DNA from: an uncultured Ruminococcus sp.
Lineage (GTDB): Bacteria; Bacillota; Clostridia; Oscillospirales; Acutalibacteraceae
Direction of reading: 5' to 3'
DNA: 43,352 bases
Assembly (NCBI GenBank): GCA_902785365.1
Contig: CACZYC010000022.1
Span: forward strand, 36,056 to 79,407
Part shown: piece by piece, positions 42,789 to 43,352 of the stretch
How positions within the stretch are numbered: the stretch's first letter is position 1
How the letters are laid out: each line of letters starts with the position of its first letter
Made by a program: the position numbers and the translations under genes
Notes under the pieces: generated by a model
What the model was told of the DNA's origin: nothing
Seen by the model: only the letters and a program-made list of their open reading frames with translations
Databases searched by the model: none

Positions 42789-43352
42789 TTAATTGTTATT
42801 CTGTTTTTGTTCTTTCTTTTTCTGTCGCCTTTTCCTGTTGTAGTTCCTGTTGCGGCATTTCACACAACAGAATTTTGCATGGGTTGATTTTGAAATAAAT
42901 GTCTTTCCGCACTCCCAACACTTTACCTCGAAATTCTTGCCGACGATGTGCTCGCCTGATTTGATTTTTTGGTAAAGCTCCCGTTCATATACACGCTTTT
43001 TCCTGAGCTGTTCCTGTCGCTTGACTTCTTCCTCACTCAACTCCGGTTCGGGAATTTCAAACTGTCCGATAAAATTCAGATAGATGTCAACGTCCTGCAT
43101 ACGCTCTCCGTCAATATAGTACGGAGCGTGGACGACTATCTTGTCAATGAATTCATTGATCATCGGCGTAGTCAGCTCGGAGAAGTCAGTGTACTTTTTC
43201 GCCAACGCAAGGAACTGTTCTGCACGGACGGTATCTTCTTCAAAAGTTGATAGCTGTTGTTCGGTCTCGGTCACAAAAGCGGACAACTCTTTTTGTTCCG
43301 CTTCGTATTCCGCAAGCAGGCTGTCAAAGCGTTCCTCGGTGATCTTGCCGAC
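42789..43352 (-). CDS. Large serine recombinase, C-terminal part (runs off the window)
   Basis: The frame is open to the last base of the window, giving the last 187 residues. It begins VGKITEERFDSLLAEYEAEQ, the coiled-coil segment before the C-terminal domain of transposon-type serine recombinases. It then has the conserved DFSELTTPMINEFIDKIVVHAPYYIDGERMQDVDIY stretch (DUF4368-like, positions about 43160-43050). The end carries a zinc motif CWECGKTF...KFCCVKCRNRNYNRKRRQ and a basic tail. The catalytic N-terminus lies outside. It is different in sequence from the recombinase at 8.4-10.1 kb. Confidence 0.92.
   Translation of the reverse strand, partial: VGKITEERFDSLLAEYEAEQKELSAFVTETEQQLSTFEEDTVRAEQFLALAKKYTDFSELTTPMINEFIDKIVVHAPYYIDGERMQDVDIYLNFIGQFEIPEPELSEEEVKRQEQLRKKRVYERELYQKIKSGEHIVGKNFEVKCWECGKTFISKSTHAKFCCVKCRNRNYNRKRRQKKKEQKQNNN

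Larger units (their letters stand above)
42138..43352. mobile_element. End of a second integrative element
   Basis: From the point where blaR1 breaks off to the end of the window the DNA carries a hairpin-dense GC-rich end, a DUF3847-type gene and the C-terminus of a large serine recombinase pointing left, the same end arrangement as the first element. The exact end lies between about 42136 and 42250; no direct repeat can be checked because the other end is outside the window. Confidence 0.65.

Overview
The window looks like the chromosome of an anaerobic, spore-forming gut Firmicute, most likely Clostridia of the Ruminococcus/Oscillospiraceae type. This rests on the endospore genes (spmA, spmB and the remnant of an alpha/beta small acid-soluble spore protein), the secreted proteins built from Big_2-type Ig repeats, Thr/Glu-rich linkers and a starch-binding module, and the style of the mobile elements. 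The genus is an inference; there is no rRNA gene in the window.

Layout. (1) 1-8.2 kb is ordinary chromosome: tRNA-Tyr and tRNA-Thr, lepA, a large secreted subtilase, spmA-spmB, an AbrB-type regulator, a dCMP deaminase and a phosphopantetheinyl transferase. Most units are closed by clear intrinsic terminators. (2) At about 8.34 kb a spore-protein gene is cut and an island begins: a large serine recombinase, a small element protein, a VirD4/TraG coupling protein, a MobV-type relaxase, an oriT-like hairpin tract and an unknown gene (8.34-13.55 kb). This is the core of an integrative mobilizable element. The missing half of the spore-protein gene is not in the window, so the far end is not seen. 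(3) 13.7-26.8 kb is cargo: an AT-rich orphan gene with a C-terminal zinc motif, a transcribed structured RNA candidate, an apparent operon of a membrane-anchored ECF sigma factor, a lipoprotein and a 1129-residue CBM26 surface protein, a PD-(D/E)XK-like nuclease protein with a small partner, a self-regulated HTH + HipA-like kinase pair and an orphan Xre antitoxin. (4) 26.8-41 kb is a conflict-system region: an RHS/YD-repeat polymorphic toxin with a swapped-looking C-terminal peptidase-like tip and a membrane immunity candidate, a displaced RHS fragment, an AbiE toxin-antitoxin pair whose antitoxin is frameshifted, and a three-gene ABC-3C type defence operon. A repeated promoter-associated sequence marks three junctions here. 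(5) 41-42.2 kb holds blaI and a truncated blaR1. (6) From about 42.2 kb a second element begins, seen as a hairpin-rich end, a DUF3847-type gene and the C-terminus of another large serine recombinase running off the window.

The most interesting parts are the sigma factor/surface protein operon preceded by a structured RNA unit, the conserved promoter cassette in front of unrelated modules, the RHS toxin/immunity pair, the ABC-3C operon, the nuclease plus small-partner pair, and the hairpin placed exactly between Shine-Dalgarno and start codon of the phosphopantetheinyl transferase. All family assignments come from reading motifs by eye; no database search was run.
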